Source: CAYTEO01 sp964436825 | GTDB taxonomy: Bacteria; Krumholzibacteriota; Krumholzibacteriia; LZORAL124-64-63 | DNA: 54,917 nt | Direction of reading: 5' to 3' | Assembly: GCA_964436825.1 (NCBI GenBank) | Contig: CAYTEO010000013.1 | Location: 1-54,917, forward strand | In this document: piece by piece, positions 24,088 to 32,520 of the stretch | How the letters are laid out: every line of letters starts with the position of its first letter | Position numbering within the stretch: the first letter of the stretch is position 1 | Position numbers and translations under genes: made by a program | Notes under the pieces: model-generated | What the model saw: the letters and a program-made list of their open reading frames with translations, nothing else | The model's database searches: none | Told to the model about the DNA's origin: nothing

Positions 24088-25470
24088 ATGAACCGCAACG
24101 GTCGTCCGACCGCCGGCGTCCTGCTGGCGCTGGCCTTCCTGCTGACCGCCCTGCTGCCGGGTTCCGGCACGCTGGCCGAGGGCGGCGCGAACCTGGTGAC
24201 GCTGCAGGCCGACCAGGCCCCCATCGGGTCCATCCTGCAGCAGCTGGCGGCCAAGGGCGGCATGAACATCGTCACCGGCCCCGAGGTGGGCGAGCGCAAG
24301 ATCAGCATCAGCATCGTCGACACGCCGTTCGAGGAGGCGCTGAACCTCGTCGTGCGGGCGGCCGGCCTGGGCTACGAACGGGTCGGCGGGACGATCCTGG
24401 TGGCCGACGCCCAGGTGCTACAGACCAAGACCGGGCTGGAGACCAGGGTCTTCGACCTGGAGTACGCCGACGCCGAGGAGGTCCAGAAGGCGCTGCAGGT
24501 CATCACCGGCGAGGTGTCGGCCGTGCCGGGCGGGCAGCGGATCATCGTCCGCGGCACGCCCTCGGAGCTGGAGCAGGCCACCGCCGTCCTGCGCCAGCTG
24601 GACAGCAAGCCCCAGCAGGTGGTCCTGGAGGCACGCCTGGTCGAGGTCAACACCTCCAAGCTCCAGGAGATGGGCATCGACTGGGAGAAGATCACCAAGT
24701 GGAGCACCCTGGTCACCGAGGGGAACCACGGGACCAGCGAGCTGGGCCAGCTGCCCAGCGACATCGGGTTCTACCGCCTGAACGACGGCAACGGCTGGTA
24801 CCGCCAGGCGGCCAGCTTCAACGTGGCCATCGAGGAGCTGATCACCACCGGACACGCGCGGCTGCTGTCCAACACGAAGGTCGTCACCGTCGACGGCCAG
24901 CCGGCGGAGATCTTCGCCGGCGAGACGGTCCCGGTCGTCATCACCTCCCTGCAGAACCCCGGCGAGGCCGGCGGCGTGCTGCAGACGGTCCAGCTGGAGA
25001 AGATCGACGTCGGCGTGCGGCTGAACATCACGCCGCGGATCAGCGAGGACGGGCTGATCACGGCCCTGGTGGAACCCGAGGTGTCGCGGATCATCCGCTT
25101 CGTCGGTCCCGACGACGACCTGCCCCAGACCTCGACGCGGCGCGCCAGCACCATCGTGCGCGTCCACGACGGGGAGACGATCTTCCTGGGCGGCCTGCTG
25201 ACGGAGGAGGAGCGCAAGGACGTCAAGAAGGTGCCGCTGCTGGGCGACATCCCCCTGCTGGGAGCGCTCTTCCGCCACACCCGCACCGAGAAGGTCCGCC
25301 TCGACCTGGTCATCGAGATCACGCCGCACCTGGTGGGCGACTCCGGCGGCCTGGCACCGACGGCGGCGAGCGAGTCGGTGACGCTGCAGCAGGATGTCCG
25401 CGAGGCCGCCGACGTCGTCGCGGGGCGGCGCCCGTTCGACGGGAAGCGCCCCCCGGAGCCCGCGCGATGA
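24088..25470 (+). CDS. pilQ: Secretin PilQ (short form)
   Basis: A 460-aa outer-membrane secretin. A signal peptide (1-31) is followed by an STN domain (about 35-110), one NolW/N domain (about 118-180) and the secretin barrel domain (185-430, starting VVLEARLVEVNT, with VPLLGDIPLLGALFR near the end). AMIN domains typical of longer PilQ proteins are absent. The ATG at 24088 has GGAGGGAG upstream; the ATG at 24067 overlaps the pilP stop but lacks a ribosome site. The product forms the pilus exit pore. Confidence 0.92.
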   Translation: MNRNGRPTAGVLLALAFLLTALLPGSGTLAEGGANLVTLQADQAPIGSILQQLAAKGGMNIVTGPEVGERKISISIVDTPFEEALNLVVRAAGLGYERVGGTILVADAQVLQTKTGLETRVFDLEYADAEEVQKALQVITGEVSAVPGGQRIIVRGTPSELEQATAVLRQLDSKPQQVVLEARLVEVNTSKLQEMGIDWEKITKWSTLVTEGNHGTSELGQLPSDIGFYRLNDGNGWYRQAASFNVAIEELITTGHARLLSNTKVVTVDGQPAEIFAGETVPVVITSLQNPGEAGGVLQTVQLEKIDVGVRLNITPRISEDGLITALVEPEVSRIIRFVGPDDDLPQTSTRRASTIVRVHDGETIFLGGLLTEEERKDVKKVPLLGDIPLLGALFRHTRTEKVRLDLVIEITPHLVGDSGGLAPTAASESVTLQQDVREAADVVAGRRPFDGKRPPEPAR

Positions 25471-26648
25471 GCAACGACGTGCTTCAACGCGACGACCGGC
25501 CGTCCGCTGCCGCGGCGCGGCCGGTTGCCGGCGAGGTCACAGAGATGACAACCAACACGGGCAAGGTCCCTTCCCGCGAGCAGACGATGGAGGACATCCT
25601 CCACGAGGCCTTCCGTCGCCAGGCGTCGGACATCATCATCTCGGCCGGCTCGCCGGTGACCTTCATGGTCCACGGCCGGCTGCAGTTCCTCGATCCGGAG
25701 CACCGGCTGGGCCCGGAGGAGACCAAGCGCCTGGCCTATTCCCTCCTCTCGGACACGGACCGCGAGCGCTTCGAGCGCGAGCTGGACAGCGACCTCTCCT
25801 TCGAGCTGTTCGACGTGGCCCGCTTCCGCGTCAACGTCTTCAAGCAGCGCGGGTCGGTCTCCACCGTCCTGCGCCTGGTCCCCCTGGAGATCCCCCACTA
25901 CAGCGAGATCGGGATCGGCGAGGACCTGATCCGCCGCCTGCTCCAGATCTCCAACGGCCTGATCCTGATGACCGGTCCGACCGGCTCGGGGAAGTCGACG
26001 ACCGTCGCCAGCTTCCTCGAGCACATGAACACCAGCCCCGAGCACGCGACGCACATCGTCACCATCGAGGATCCCATCGAGTTCCGGATGCGCTCGAAGC
26101 ACTGCGTCATCGACCAGCGGGCCGTCGGCATCGACACGCGCGACTACAAGACCGGCCTGCGGGCCGCCCTGCGCCAGATGGCCCAGGTCATCTTCGTGGG
26201 CGAGATGCGCGACCGGGAGACGATCGAGATCGCCCTGACCGCGGCCGAGACCGGCAACCTCGTCATCAGCACCCTGCACACCCAGTCGGCGGCCAAGACG
26301 ATCAACCGGATCATCGACGTCTTCCCCCTGAGCGACCAGGAGGAGATCCGCACCCGCCTGGCCCTGACCCTCAAGTGCGTCATCTCCCAGATCCTGCTGC
26401 CGCGCGCCGACGTGCCGGGGCGGGTGGCCGCCCGCGAGGTCCTGTTCGTCACCGGGTCGGTGGCCAACCTGATCCGGGAGAACAAGGTCCACATGATCCC
26501 CAACGTCATCGCCAGCAGCCAGCAGGAGGGGATGTGCCTGCTGGACGACGCCCTCATCGAGCTGTACCGTCAGGGCATGATCGGCACGGAGGAGATGCTG
26601 CCGCGCCTGCAGGACCGGGACCGGGCGCACCGCCTGCTCCAGCTCTGA
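25467..26648 (+). CDS. pilT: Pilus retraction ATPase PilT/PilU
   Basis: A 393-aa hexameric ATPase for pilus retraction. The first ~30 residues are a non-conserved extension. The PAS-like N-domain (from MEDILHEAFRRQASDIIIS) and ATPase core follow: Walker A GPTGSGKST (170-178), Walker B/Asp region VIFVGEMRDRETIE, and His box STLHTQSAAKT. It lacks the Cys cluster of PilB. The ATG overlaps the pilQ stop (ATGA). Its presence argues for a dynamic pilus rather than a type II secretion system. Confidence 0.93.
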   Translation: MSNDVLQRDDRPSAAAARPVAGEVTEMTTNTGKVPSREQTMEDILHEAFRRQASDIIISAGSPVTFMVHGRLQFLDPEHRLGPEETKRLAYSLLSDTDRERFERELDSDLSFELFDVARFRVNVFKQRGSVSTVLRLVPLEIPHYSEIGIGEDLIRRLLQISNGLILMTGPTGSGKSTTVASFLEHMNTSPEHATHIVTIEDPIEFRMRSKHCVIDQRAVGIDTRDYKTGLRAALRQMAQVIFVGEMRDRETIEIALTAAETGNLVISTLHTQSAAKTINRIIDVFPLSDQEEIRTRLALTLKCVISQILLPRADVPGRVAAREVLFVTGSVANLIRENKVHMIPNVIASSQQEGMCLLDDALIELYRQGMIGTEEMLPRLQDRDRAHRLLQL

Positions 26649-26661
26649 CCGGGAGACGACC

Positions 26662-27456
26662 GTGGCCCTGCGGACCCTCGTCACCGTAACGGGACTGCCC
26701 GCCCCGCTGCTGCTGGGCGGCACCGCCGTGCTGGGCGCCTGTGTCGGCAGCTTCCTGAACGTCGTCGTCCACCGGGTGCCACGGGGCGAATCGATCGTCC
26801 GGCCGCGCTCCCGCTGCCCGGCCTGCGGGACGCCCGTGGCGCCCCGCGACAACATCCCGCTGCTGTCCTACCTGCTGCTGCGGGGCCGCTGCCGTCGCTG
26901 CGGTCACCCCATCGGGTGGCGCTACCCGGCACTGGAGCTGGCCGGCGGCGCGGTACCGGTCGTCGCCCTGCTGGCCGCGCCGACCCTCCCCCACGCCGTC
27001 GCCGCCTCGCTGCTGACCTGGTGGCTGCTCGCCCTGCTGCTCATCGACCTGCAGCACCAGCTCCTGCCCGACGCCCTGACCCTGCCGGGGATCGTGGCCG
27101 GCCTGCTGCTCTGCCCCTGGCTCGCCGTCCCGCGCGCGGCCGCGGCGGCGGGAGCGGCGGGCGGGTTCCTGGCCCTGCTGGCCCTGCAGCGCGGCTACGC
27201 CGCCTGGCGCGGCCGCGACGGCCTGGGCGGCGGGGACGTCAAGCTGGCGGCCATGCTGGGAGCCTGGCTCGGCTGGCAGGGGGTCCTGCTAACCTTCCTG
27301 CTCGGCTCGCTGGCCGGCAGCGTCGTGGGGCTGGCGCTGGTCCTTTCCGGCCGCGGCGACCGGACGACACGGCTGCCCTACGGCGTCTTCCTGGCCCCGG
27401 CCGCCGTCGCCGTCCTGGCCTGGGGCGGCCGGTTCTGGAACTGGTACCTGGGGTGA
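26662..27456 (+). CDS. pilD: Prepilin peptidase/N-methyltransferase PilD
   Basis: A 264-aa polytopic membrane aspartyl protease that cuts and methylates the prepilins of this locus. The N-terminal methylase region has both zinc CxxC pairs (Cys52/Cys55, Cys77/Cys80). Acidic protease motifs are IDLQHQLLPDALTLP (Asp129, Asp137) and GGGDVKLAAMLG (Asp192). It starts with GTG at 26662 after CGGGAG, 13 bp from pilT. It is the last gene of the pilus locus. Confidence 0.93.
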   Translation: MALRTLVTVTGLPAPLLLGGTAVLGACVGSFLNVVVHRVPRGESIVRPRSRCPACGTPVAPRDNIPLLSYLLLRGRCRRCGHPIGWRYPALELAGGAVPVVALLAAPTLPHAVAASLLTWWLLALLLIDLQHQLLPDALTLPGIVAGLLLCPWLAVPRAAAAAGAAGGFLALLALQRGYAAWRGRDGLGGGDVKLAAMLGAWLGWQGVLLTFLLGSLAGSVVGLALVLSGRGDRTTRLPYGVFLAPAAVAVLAWGGRFWNWYLG

Positions 27457-27600
27457 TGCACCGCGGAGACCGGGGTCCGGGACATCCCCTCACGACCATC
27501 TCCCGGAGAGCTGCCAGCGTGCGGTGATCCCGTCCCACCCGTCGTCCACGGTCGAGCCGTCACCTCCCATCCCGGGCCCGAGACCTGCCGGGCGATAATC

Positions 27601-27627
27601 AGAATTGGTTTGATCGATAACAATTCT
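27601..27627. promoter_or_regulatory. Operator-like inverted repeat with FNR/CRP-type box
   Basis: AGAATTG-N13-CAATTCT is a perfect 7-bp inverted repeat. Inside and overlapping it, 27610-27623 reads TTGAT-CGAT-AACAA, 9 of 10 matches to the FNR consensus TTGAT-N4-ATCAA. It covers the -35 of the cytochrome promoter. The surrounding ~70 bp are strikingly AT-rich. Confidence 0.5.
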
Positions 27628-27638
27628 TGCGATATACT
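27610..27638 (+). promoter_or_regulatory. Sigma-70 promoter of the multiheme cytochrome gene
   Basis: TTGATC (27610-27615), a 17-bp spacer and TATACT (27633-27638). Matches are 4 of 6 and 5 of 6 with ideal spacing. Start of transcription is expected near 27645, giving a leader of about 53 nt. It makes the cytochrome gene independent of the pilus promoter. Confidence 0.65.
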
Positions 27639-27697
27639 AGTAATCTGCTAGGCGATCACTGTTTGCGCCAAGGGCCACCATTGCAACCAGGAGAACG

Positions 27698-29971
27698 GTG
27701 CGATTCGTCCGCCTCCGTCCCGCCCTGGTTTCCCTGCTCCTCGGTCTCTCCCTGACCGCCGGCCGCCTCCCGGCGGCGTCCCATCCCGATCTCACCGGGG
27801 ATCGCACCTGCCAGGAATGCCACCGGAACGTCTCCGGGCACGTGGCAGGACCGGGGTTCGACAAGGGAGCGCACGACCAGCTCGACTGCGGGCAATGCCA
27901 TGACCTGCACGGGACCACCAGCAACCTGCACCTGATCCGCTCGATCATCGCCACCCCCAACAGCGGTGACCGGGCGGTCGTGTTCACCGCCACCAGCGGC
28001 CCCAACTCCTTCGCCGACGGCGACGCCGTCTACGACGGCATCTGCGAGGTCTGCCACACCCAGACGGCCTACCACCGGGGCGACCCCGGCGGTAACCACG
28101 CGCACAACGCCGCCACCGACTGCACCCAGTGCCACGGCCACGAAGACGGCTTCGCCCCCGTGGGCGGGGACTGCCTCTCCTGCCACAACCGGCCCCAGCC
28201 GGCCGGCGTCGGGTACCGCCGCCAGATCGTGGAGAACAGCGGCGACGGCGGCGGTGACTTCGTCCTCACCAGCCACCACGTCGACGACGGCAGCGGCAGC
28301 CAGGTGGTCACCGCGTCCGACTGCACCGTCTGCCACGACCAGTCACAGCACCAGGGCTTCGGCGACGGCGTCTCGGTCCTGCTGAACGATCCCGCCGGCG
28401 GCGCCTCCATCCTCTACGACGGCACTCCCGCCTCGCTCGAGCCGTTCTGCCTGGGGTGCCACGACGGGACCCACACCAGTCCCTTCAGCGACGGCGTGCC
28501 CGCCCCCGACCTGTCGGCCTGGGACGGCCATCTGCACGGACCGGGCGACCTGACCTGTCTGGACTGCCACACCAGCGGCCACGGCAGCGACAACCTGAAG
28601 CTCGTCGGCACCACCATCACCGCCCCCGACAACACGAGCCACACAGTGGTGTTCACCGCCCTGAGCGGCCCCAACTCCTTCGCCGACGGCGACGCCGTCT
28701 ACGACGGCATCTGCGAGGTCTGCCACACCCAGACGGCCTACCACCGGGGCGACCCCGGCGGTAACCACGCGCACAACGCCGCCACCGACTGCACCCAGTG
28801 CCACGGCCACGAAGACGGCTTCGCCCCCGTGGGCGGGGACTGCCTCTCCTGCCACAACCGGCCCCAGCCGGCCGGCGTCGGGTACCGCCGCCAGATCGTG
28901 GAGAACAGCGGCGACGGCGGCGGTGACTTCGTCCTCACCAGCCACCACGTCGACGACGGCAGCGGCAGCCAGGTGGTCACCGCGTCCGACTGCACCGTCT
29001 GCCACGACCAGTCACAGCACCAGGGCTTCGGCGACGGCGTCTCGGTCCTGCTGAACGATCCCGCCGGCGGCGCCTCGGTCCTCTACAACGGGACGACCCC
29101 GACCCTGCAGCCGTTCTGCACCGGTTGCCACCTGGCCGCGCCCGGCCAGCCGTTCAGCGACGGCCGGTCCACCCCCGTGCCGGTGGGCGACTGGGCCAGC
29201 AGCACCCACGACGGCCACGGGATCGTCTGTGCCGACTGCCACCAGAACGGACACGGCAGCGACTGGCCCCACCTGCTGGCCGACCGCTTCGACGACAACG
29301 ACAACAACCAGTACAACGAGGCCGACTACGCCCTGTGCTGGAACTGCCACGACGCCAACCAGATCGTCTACCAGAACAACGCCTTCGCGGACCTGCACAA
29401 GAAGCACGTGGAGGGAGAGAGGGCGCCGTGCCTGATCTGCCACAGCCCCCACGGCCCCACCGACGCCGGCGAGCCGATGGTCACGTTCCAGTACGGCATC
29501 GACCGCGGCATGGACATCCAGTTCATCAACGGCTACGACGTCTCGACATCCTTCTGGATCTCCGGCAACCGCGGCTACTGCTACATCAAGTGCCACGGCA
29601 AGGACCACAAGCCCAAGGACTACGACCGTTCCCAGGCCTCCATCCCGCTGGACCGGGACACCGGCCGGCTGGCGACCACGTCCGACTTCATCCGCTCCGT
29701 GATGGTCTCGCCCTCGCCCAGCCGCGGCCCGGTGACCGTCCGGATCGAGACCCAGCCGGGCAAGAGGAGCGACACGGCCCAGGCCGCCATCTACGACCTG
29801 GCCGGCCGGCTCGTCCGCCGTCTCGAGGTCTCCCTCCCCTCGACCGGCCAGGTGGAGGTCCACTGGGACGGTCGCGATCGCGACGGGCGGCGGGTGGACA
29901 CCGGTGTCTATCTCTGCCGCATCGCCTTCCCCGGCGGCGCGCACACGGCGAAGCTGGTGATCCTCCACTGA
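27698..29971 (+). CDS. Exported multiheme c-type cytochrome (16 CXXCH plus one CX3CH) with C-terminal FlgD-like sorting domain
   Basis: A 757-aa protein with a signal peptide (1-27). Sixteen CXXCH heme motifs (CQECH, CGQCH, CEVCH, CTQCH, CLSCH, CTVCH, CLGCH, CLDCH, a second CEVCH/CTQCH/CLSCH/CTVCH set, CTGCH, CADCH, CWNCH, CLICH) and one CYIKCH are spread over residues 38-640. The C terminus (about 670-757) is an FlgD-Ig/type IX-style domain (AIYDLAGRLVRRLE, then GVYLCRIAF, ending KLVILH), suggesting export to the cell surface. A 413-bp stretch is duplicated exactly inside the gene. It starts with GTG after AGGAG. It follows the pilus locus but has its own promoter. A role in extracellular electron transfer is inference; a GSU-type secreted heme protein or a c-heme nitrogen/sulfur enzyme is possible. 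Confidence 0.88.
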   Translation: MRFVRLRPALVSLLLGLSLTAGRLPAASHPDLTGDRTCQECHRNVSGHVAGPGFDKGAHDQLDCGQCHDLHGTTSNLHLIRSIIATPNSGDRAVVFTATSGPNSFADGDAVYDGICEVCHTQTAYHRGDPGGNHAHNAATDCTQCHGHEDGFAPVGGDCLSCHNRPQPAGVGYRRQIVENSGDGGGDFVLTSHHVDDGSGSQVVTASDCTVCHDQSQHQGFGDGVSVLLNDPAGGASILYDGTPASLEPFCLGCHDGTHTSPFSDGVPAPDLSAWDGHLHGPGDLTCLDCHTSGHGSDNLKLVGTTITAPDNTSHTVVFTALSGPNSFADGDAVYDGICEVCHTQTAYHRGDPGGNHAHNAATDCTQCHGHEDGFAPVGGDCLSCHNRPQPAGVGYRRQIVENSGDGGGDFVLTSHHVDDGSGSQVVTASDCTVCHDQSQHQGFGDGVSVLLNDPAGGASVLYNGTTPTLQPFCTGCHLAAPGQPFSDGRSTPVPVGDWASSTHDGHGIVCADCHQNGHGSDWPHLLADRFDDNDNNQYNEADYALCWNCHDANQIVYQNNAFADLHKKHVEGERAPCLICHSPHGPTDAGEPMVTFQYGIDRGMDIQFINGYDVSTSFWISGNRGYCYIKCHGKDHKPKDYDRSQASIPLDRDTGRLATTSDFIRSVMVSPSPSRGPVTVRIETQPGKRSDTAQAAIYDLAGRLVRRLEVSLPSTGQVEVHWDGRDRDGRRVDTGVYLCRIAFPGGAHTAKLVILH
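27995..28407 (+). repeat. 413-bp exact internal duplication in the cytochrome gene, copy 1
   Basis: Identical to 28664-29076 (offset 669 bp, 223 codons, in frame). It encodes the block with CEVCH, CTQCH, CLSCH and CTVCH. Not a single synonymous difference was seen between the copies. Confidence 0.95.
28664..29076 (+). repeat. 413-bp exact internal duplication in the cytochrome gene, copy 2
   Basis: Second copy of 27995-28407. Sequence on both sides diverges quickly while staying related at the protein level (for example, the modules ending CLGCH and CTGCH). The exact part therefore sits within a longer, older module repeat. Confidence 0.95.
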
Positions 29972-29994
29972 GGACCCCGCCACCGGACGGCAGA

Positions 29995-30019
29995 GGGCCC
30001 CGGCCGACGGCCGGGGCCC
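29995..30019. terminator. Bidirectional GC hairpin between the cytochrome and porB genes
   Basis: An 11-bp perfect stem (gggccccggcc / ggccggggccc) with loop GAC lies between the convergent stops at 29971 and 30047. Only CTT follows on the plus strand, so there is no true U-tract. Confidence 0.65.
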
Positions 30020-30046
30020 CTTCGTCGCTGGCGTTCCCGCGTGGCC

Positions 30047-30988
30047 CTATCCGGTCGCCTCGCAGAGCTTCAGCAGGGCGGCGAAGTCCTCGTCCACCTT
30101 CCTCTGCAGCTCGGCGAGGATCCCCTCGTTGCCCGGGCGGAAGAGGTGCTGGAAGCGGCGCTGCGGCTTGAGCCACTCCTCGATGGGGGTGCGCTGCTCC
30201 TTGGGCTTGTAGGTCAGCCGGTAGTGTCCGTCCTCCACCTCGAACAGGGGCCAGAAGTTGGTGTCGACGGCGACCTTGGCCAGTTCCATCCCCAGGGCGG
30301 GATCGAACCCCCAGCCGACGGTGCACGGCATCAGGATGTTGAGGAACGCCGGCCCGTCCACGCTCAGCGCCTTCTCCACCTTCTGCTGCAGGTCGCGCCA
30401 GTGGAACGGCGTGGTCTGGGCCACGTAGGGGATGTTGTGGGCCACCATGATCTTCGTCAGATCCTTGCGGTGCTGCTCCTTCCCCTTGTGGACCGAGCCG
30501 ACCGGCGTCGTCGAGGTGTGGGCGCCGAACGGCGTGGCGCCGCTGCGCTGGATGCCGGTGTTCATGTACGCCTCGTTGTCGTAGCAGACGTACAGCATGT
30601 TGTGGCCGCGCTCCATGGCGCCGGACAGGGACTGCAGGCCGATGTCGTAGGTCCCGCCGTCGCCGCCGAAGGCGATGAAGTTGATCCGCTCCCGCGCGAC
30701 CGGCAGCTCGCCCCGCTTCTTCAGGGCCCGGAACGCCGTCTCGGCGCCGCTGATCGTCGCCGCCGCGTTCTCGAAGGCCGTGTGGATGAACGGGGTCTTC
30801 CAGGCCGTGTACGGGAAGATCGTGGTGACGACCTCCATGCAGCCCGTGGCGCTGCCGACCACCGTGTCGGGGCCGGCGGTCAGCATGACCTGCTTGAGGA
30901 TGTTGGCGCCGGTGCAGCCGGCACAGGCGCGGTGCCCGCCGGCGAGGAGGTTCTCCCGCTTGGAGAGCGTCTGCAGGTTGACAGCCAT
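30047..30988 (-). CDS. porB: 2-oxoacid (pyruvate):ferredoxin oxidoreductase, beta subunit
   Basis: The 313-aa subunit binds thiamine diphosphate: GDGGTYDIG (109-117) and the Mg/TPP segment with Asn138 in YDNEAYMNTG. Four cysteines that hold a [4Fe-4S] cluster in PorB are present (Cys22, Cys25, Cys50, Cys222). With PorA, PorG and PorD it converts pyruvate plus CoA to acetyl-CoA, CO2 and reduced ferredoxin, or runs in reverse. It is the last gene of a porG-D-A-B operon, 16 bp after porA. Pyruvate as the substrate is inferred from the family. Confidence 0.93.
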   Translation of the reverse strand: MAVNLQTLSKRENLLAGGHRACAGCTGANILKQVMLTAGPDTVVGSATGCMEVVTTIFPYTAWKTPFIHTAFENAAATISGAETAFRALKKRGELPVARERINFIAFGGDGGTYDIGLQSLSGAMERGHNMLYVCYDNEAYMNTGIQRSGATPFGAHTSTTPVGSVHKGKEQHRKDLTKIMVAHNIPYVAQTTPFHWRDLQQKVEKALSVDGPAFLNILMPCTVGWGFDPALGMELAKVAVDTNFWPLFEVEDGHYRLTYKPKEQRTPIEEWLKPQRRFQHLFRPGNEGILAELQRKVDEDFAALLKLCEATG

Positions 30989-31004
30989 CGTGATCCCTCC
31001 TCTC

Positions 31005-32192
31005 CTAGAGCCGGACGCCCAGCAGGTTGACGGTCTCCAGCTCGCCGCCGGACGCCGCGGCCTGGAGCTGGTCGATCAGCGAAGCGATCTGGGTCGTGTC
31101 GCAGTCGCGGCCGCCCAGGCCGTAGATCCAGTCGTGGACCGGCGGCGCGTCGGGACGGCCGTAGAGGGCGGCGCGAACCTCGGTGAAGACCGGTCCGCCG
31201 ACCCCGCCGAACGAGGCGCTGCGGTCCATGACGCCCACGACCTTCCGCCCGGCCAGGGCCTCGACGATGGCCTCGGCGGGGAAGGGCCGGAAGAGGCGGA
31301 TCTTCAGCAGGCCGACCTTGACGCCCTTCTCCCGGTAGGCGTCGACGACCTCCTTGGCCGTCCCGGCCGTCGAGCCGAGGACGACCAGGACCAGCTCGGC
31401 GTCGTCCAGGCGGTACCGCTCGACCACGTCGTACTGCCGCCCGGTCAGCTCGCCGTACTCGCGGTAGACGTCGGCGATGACCTTGGGGGCCCGGGCGTGG
31501 GCGGCCATCTCGGCCGTCTTGTGCTCGAAGTAGTAGTCGGTCAGGTCCAGCGGGCCGACGGTCACCGGCTTCTCCACGTCCAGCAGGGTGTAGCCCACGT
31601 CCTGCCGCTTGGGGCCGACGAACCGCCAGGCGTCCTCGTCCTCCAGGATATGCAGCGACTCCGCCGTGTGGCTGATGATGAAGCCGTCGTAGTTGACCAT
31701 CACCGGCAGGCGGACGTCCGCGTGCTCGGCGACGCGCCAGCACATCAGGGCGTGGTCGTAGGCCTCCTGGGCGTTCTCGCAGTAGAACTGGATCCAGCCG
31801 CTGTCCCGGCCGCCCATGGCGTCGCTGTGGTCGCAGTGGATGTTGATGTTGCCGGACAGGGCCCGGTTGACCATCCCCATGCAGATGGGCAGCCGCAGGC
31901 TGGCGGCGATGTAGACGACCTCCCACATCAGCGCGAAGCCGGCGCTGCTGGTGGCCGTCATCGTGCGCGCGCCGGCGGCCGCCGCGCCGATCGCCGCGCT
32001 CATGGCCGAGTGCTCGCTCTCGACCAGGATCATCTCGGTGTCCACCTCGCCGTCGGCGACGAACTCGGCGAACTTGTGCATCATCTCGGTCTGGGGCGTG
32101 ATGGGGAAGGCCGAGGCCACGTGCGGTCGCGCCTGCTTGAACGCGGTCGCCACGGCCTCGTTGCCCGTCAGCCCCACGTAACGCTGCTTCAT
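31005..32192 (-). CDS. porA: 2-oxoacid (pyruvate):ferredoxin oxidoreductase, alpha subunit
   Basis: The 395-aa protein has the PorA pyrimidine-binding fold: GNEAVATAF at the start, then FPITPQTEMMHKF and the acidic motif ILVESEHSAMSAAIGAAAAGART carrying the Glu that activates TPP. The C-terminal domain II contains VLGSTAGTAKEVVD and IRLFRPFP. It is oxygen-sensitive core metabolism in anaerobes. It follows porD by 19 bp. Confidence 0.93.
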   Translation of the reverse strand: MKQRYVGLTGNEAVATAFKQARPHVASAFPITPQTEMMHKFAEFVADGEVDTEMILVESEHSAMSAAIGAAAAGARTMTATSSAGFALMWEVVYIAASLRLPICMGMVNRALSGNINIHCDHSDAMGGRDSGWIQFYCENAQEAYDHALMCWRVAEHADVRLPVMVNYDGFIISHTAESLHILEDEDAWRFVGPKRQDVGYTLLDVEKPVTVGPLDLTDYYFEHKTAEMAAHARAPKVIADVYREYGELTGRQYDVVERYRLDDAELVLVVLGSTAGTAKEVVDAYREKGVKVGLLKIRLFRPFPAEAIVEALAGRKVVGVMDRSASFGGVGGPVFTEVRAALYGRPDAPPVHDWIYGLGGRDCDTTQIASLIDQLQAAASGGELETVNLLGVRL

Positions 32193-32211
32193 GGGCCAGC
32201 TCCTTCCGTGG

Positions 32212-32520
32212 CTACTTCTCGTCGCGGACCATGACGATGGCCGCCTTGCCCTTGGCCGCGGGGGGGCAGTGGTGCGCGCAGATCCCGCAGCCCTTGCAGT
32301 GGTCGTAGTCGAAGCCCGTCATGCGGGTCTTCTCGCCGGACGTGTCGATCAGGACGGCGTCGTCGGGGCAGTAGATCCAGCAGAAGAGGCAGTGGATGCA
32401 GTTCTCCTCCACCCAGACCGGCTTCTCCGTCCGCCAGTCGCCGGTCTTGTACTCGACGCTGTTGCCCGCCTCGGTGATGATGCCACCCTCGGCCAGCTTG
32501 TCCGTGGGGATGTAGCTCAT
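32212..32520 (-). CDS. porD: 2-oxoacid:ferredoxin oxidoreductase, delta (2x[4Fe-4S] ferredoxin) subunit
   Basis: The 102-aa ferredoxin-like subunit has two clusters: CIHCLFCWIYCP and CKGCGICAHHCP. It passes electrons from the TPP site to free ferredoxin. The ATG overlaps the porG stop by 4 bp (ATGA). Confidence 0.93.
   Translation of the reverse strand: MSYIPTDKLAEGGIITEAGNSVEYKTGDWRTEKPVWVEENCIHCLFCWIYCPDDAVLIDTSGEKTRMTGFDYDHCKGCGICAHHCPPAAKGKAAIVMVRDEK

Noticed and set aside
15675..27456. Type II secretion system instead of a type IV pilus
   Set aside because: The locus has a PilT retraction ATPase, an actin-like PilM separate from PilN, and PilV/W/X-type minor pilins, which fit a type IV pilus. 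PilP has GspC-like topology, but no gspL/gspM fusion or effector genes are present.
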